Assembly: GCF_004801405.1 (NCBI RefSeq)
Contig: NZ_SSOB01000009.1
Coordinates: 124,001 to 188,000, forward strand
From: Cohnella fermenti
Lineage (GTDB): Bacteria > Bacillota > Bacilli > Paenibacillales > Paenibacillaceae
Length of the DNA stretch: 64,000 bases
Direction of reading: 5' to 3'
Part shown: positions 63,800-64,000 of the stretch, piece by piece
Position numbering within the stretch: position 1 is the stretch's first letter
Layout of the letters: each line of letters opens with the position of its first letter
Position numbers and translations under genes: made by a program
Notes under the pieces: model-generated
The model's database searches: none
Told to the model about the DNA's origin: nothing
Seen by the model: the letters and a program-made list of their open reading frames with translations, nothing else

Positions 63800-64000
63800 T
63801 TATTTCTCTAATAATTTCACGATTTTATTATGGATCTCGATTAATTGCCCGGCTTCGGCTTCCTCCAATTGCATGAGAGGCATCAATACTTGTTCGCGTC
63901 TCTCGTGCGCTTGCTGCAATAGCTCCTCCCCCTTGGAAGTCATCTTCAGAATCACGGATCTGCGATCCCGCTCACCGCGTTCGCGAGTGAGCATTCCCAG
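63800..64000 (-). CDS. MarR family transcriptional regulator (partial, C-terminal 66 residues)
   Basis: The frame enters from beyond the right edge. The visible part has the wing of the winged helix (LTRERGERDRRSVILKMTS) and the C-terminal dimerisation helices (AHERREQVLMPLMQLEEAE). It probably controls the MFS pump downstream in the same transcript. Confidence 0.85.
   Translation of the reverse strand: MGMLTRERGERDRRSVILKMTSKGEELLQQAHERREQVLMPLMQLEEAEAGQLIEIHNKIVKLLEK

Overview
The window looks like a high-GC member of the Paenibacillaceae (Paenibacillus/Cohnella type). The evidence is gene order. Read on the minus strand from about 25.5 kb to 0 kb, the genes ylxM-ffh-rpsP-khpA-rimM-trmD-rplS-rbgA-rnhB-ylqG-like-ylqH-like-sucC-sucD-dprA-topA-trmFO-hslV-hslU-codY-flgB-flgC follow the Bacillus subtilis order. 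The differences are that xerC/codV and ylqD are missing and that yraN, a yifB/comM-type gene, a small WYL-like gene and an unknown membrane protein are inserted. Shine-Dalgarno sites are strong (AGGAGG), and several starts are clearly GTG or TTG.

Layout. 0-13.1 kb: flagellar rod genes, CodY, HslUV, TrmFO, TopA, DprA, succinyl-CoA synthetase and small unknowns. 13.2-15.9 kb: YifB, then a 0.7 kb gene-free stretch holding a four-unit dyad array (period 51/51/52 bp) and a 106-bp tandem duplication. 15.5-25.6 kb: YraN, flagellar-export-like genes, RnhB, RbgA, signal peptidase, L19, TrmD, RimM, KhpA, S16, Ffh and YlxM. 25.7-28.2 kb: a lipoprotein, a second copy of the dyad array with the same spacing, and two overlapping small AT-rich ORFs. 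28.2-44.7 kb: a 14-gene minus-strand purine operon: a BMP-type ABC importer, xanthine dehydrogenase with two molybdenum subunits, guanine deaminase, OHCU decarboxylase, HIU hydrolase, allantoinase, allantoate amidohydrolase and ureidoglycine-glyoxylate aminotransferase. 45.1-49.8 kb: pucR, an amidohydrolase and the Mo-cofactor genes pucA/pucB. 50.0-60.0 kb: a nine-gene catabolic operon that I cannot assign to a known pathway (three deaminase-superfamily amidohydrolases, a Cys N-terminal-nucleophile hydrolase, an SDR, a Rieske oxygenase, a NicD-like hydrolase, a triple-RidA protein and a maleate-isomerase/arylmalonate-decarboxylase-like protein). 60.4-62.1 kb: a degenerate IS1595-type transposase gene between repeats. 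62.2-64.0 kb: an MFS efflux pump and the end of a MarR regulator.

How it fits together. The ABC importer brings in purines or nucleosides. Guanine and, probably, 8-oxoguanine deaminases plus xanthine dehydrogenase lead to urate. HIU hydrolase through PucG then take the ring down to glycine, ammonia and CO2. No urate oxidase is visible. Each of the three minus-strand transcripts (starting near 44.9, 49.83 and 60.14 kb) has a good promoter preceded or overlapped by a shared motif, TGTYA-N7-TWACA. It occurs four times in these regions and is a candidate operator of the PucR encoded here. This places the unassigned 50-60 kb operon in the same regulon and suggests that it breaks down a related nitrogen heterocycle.
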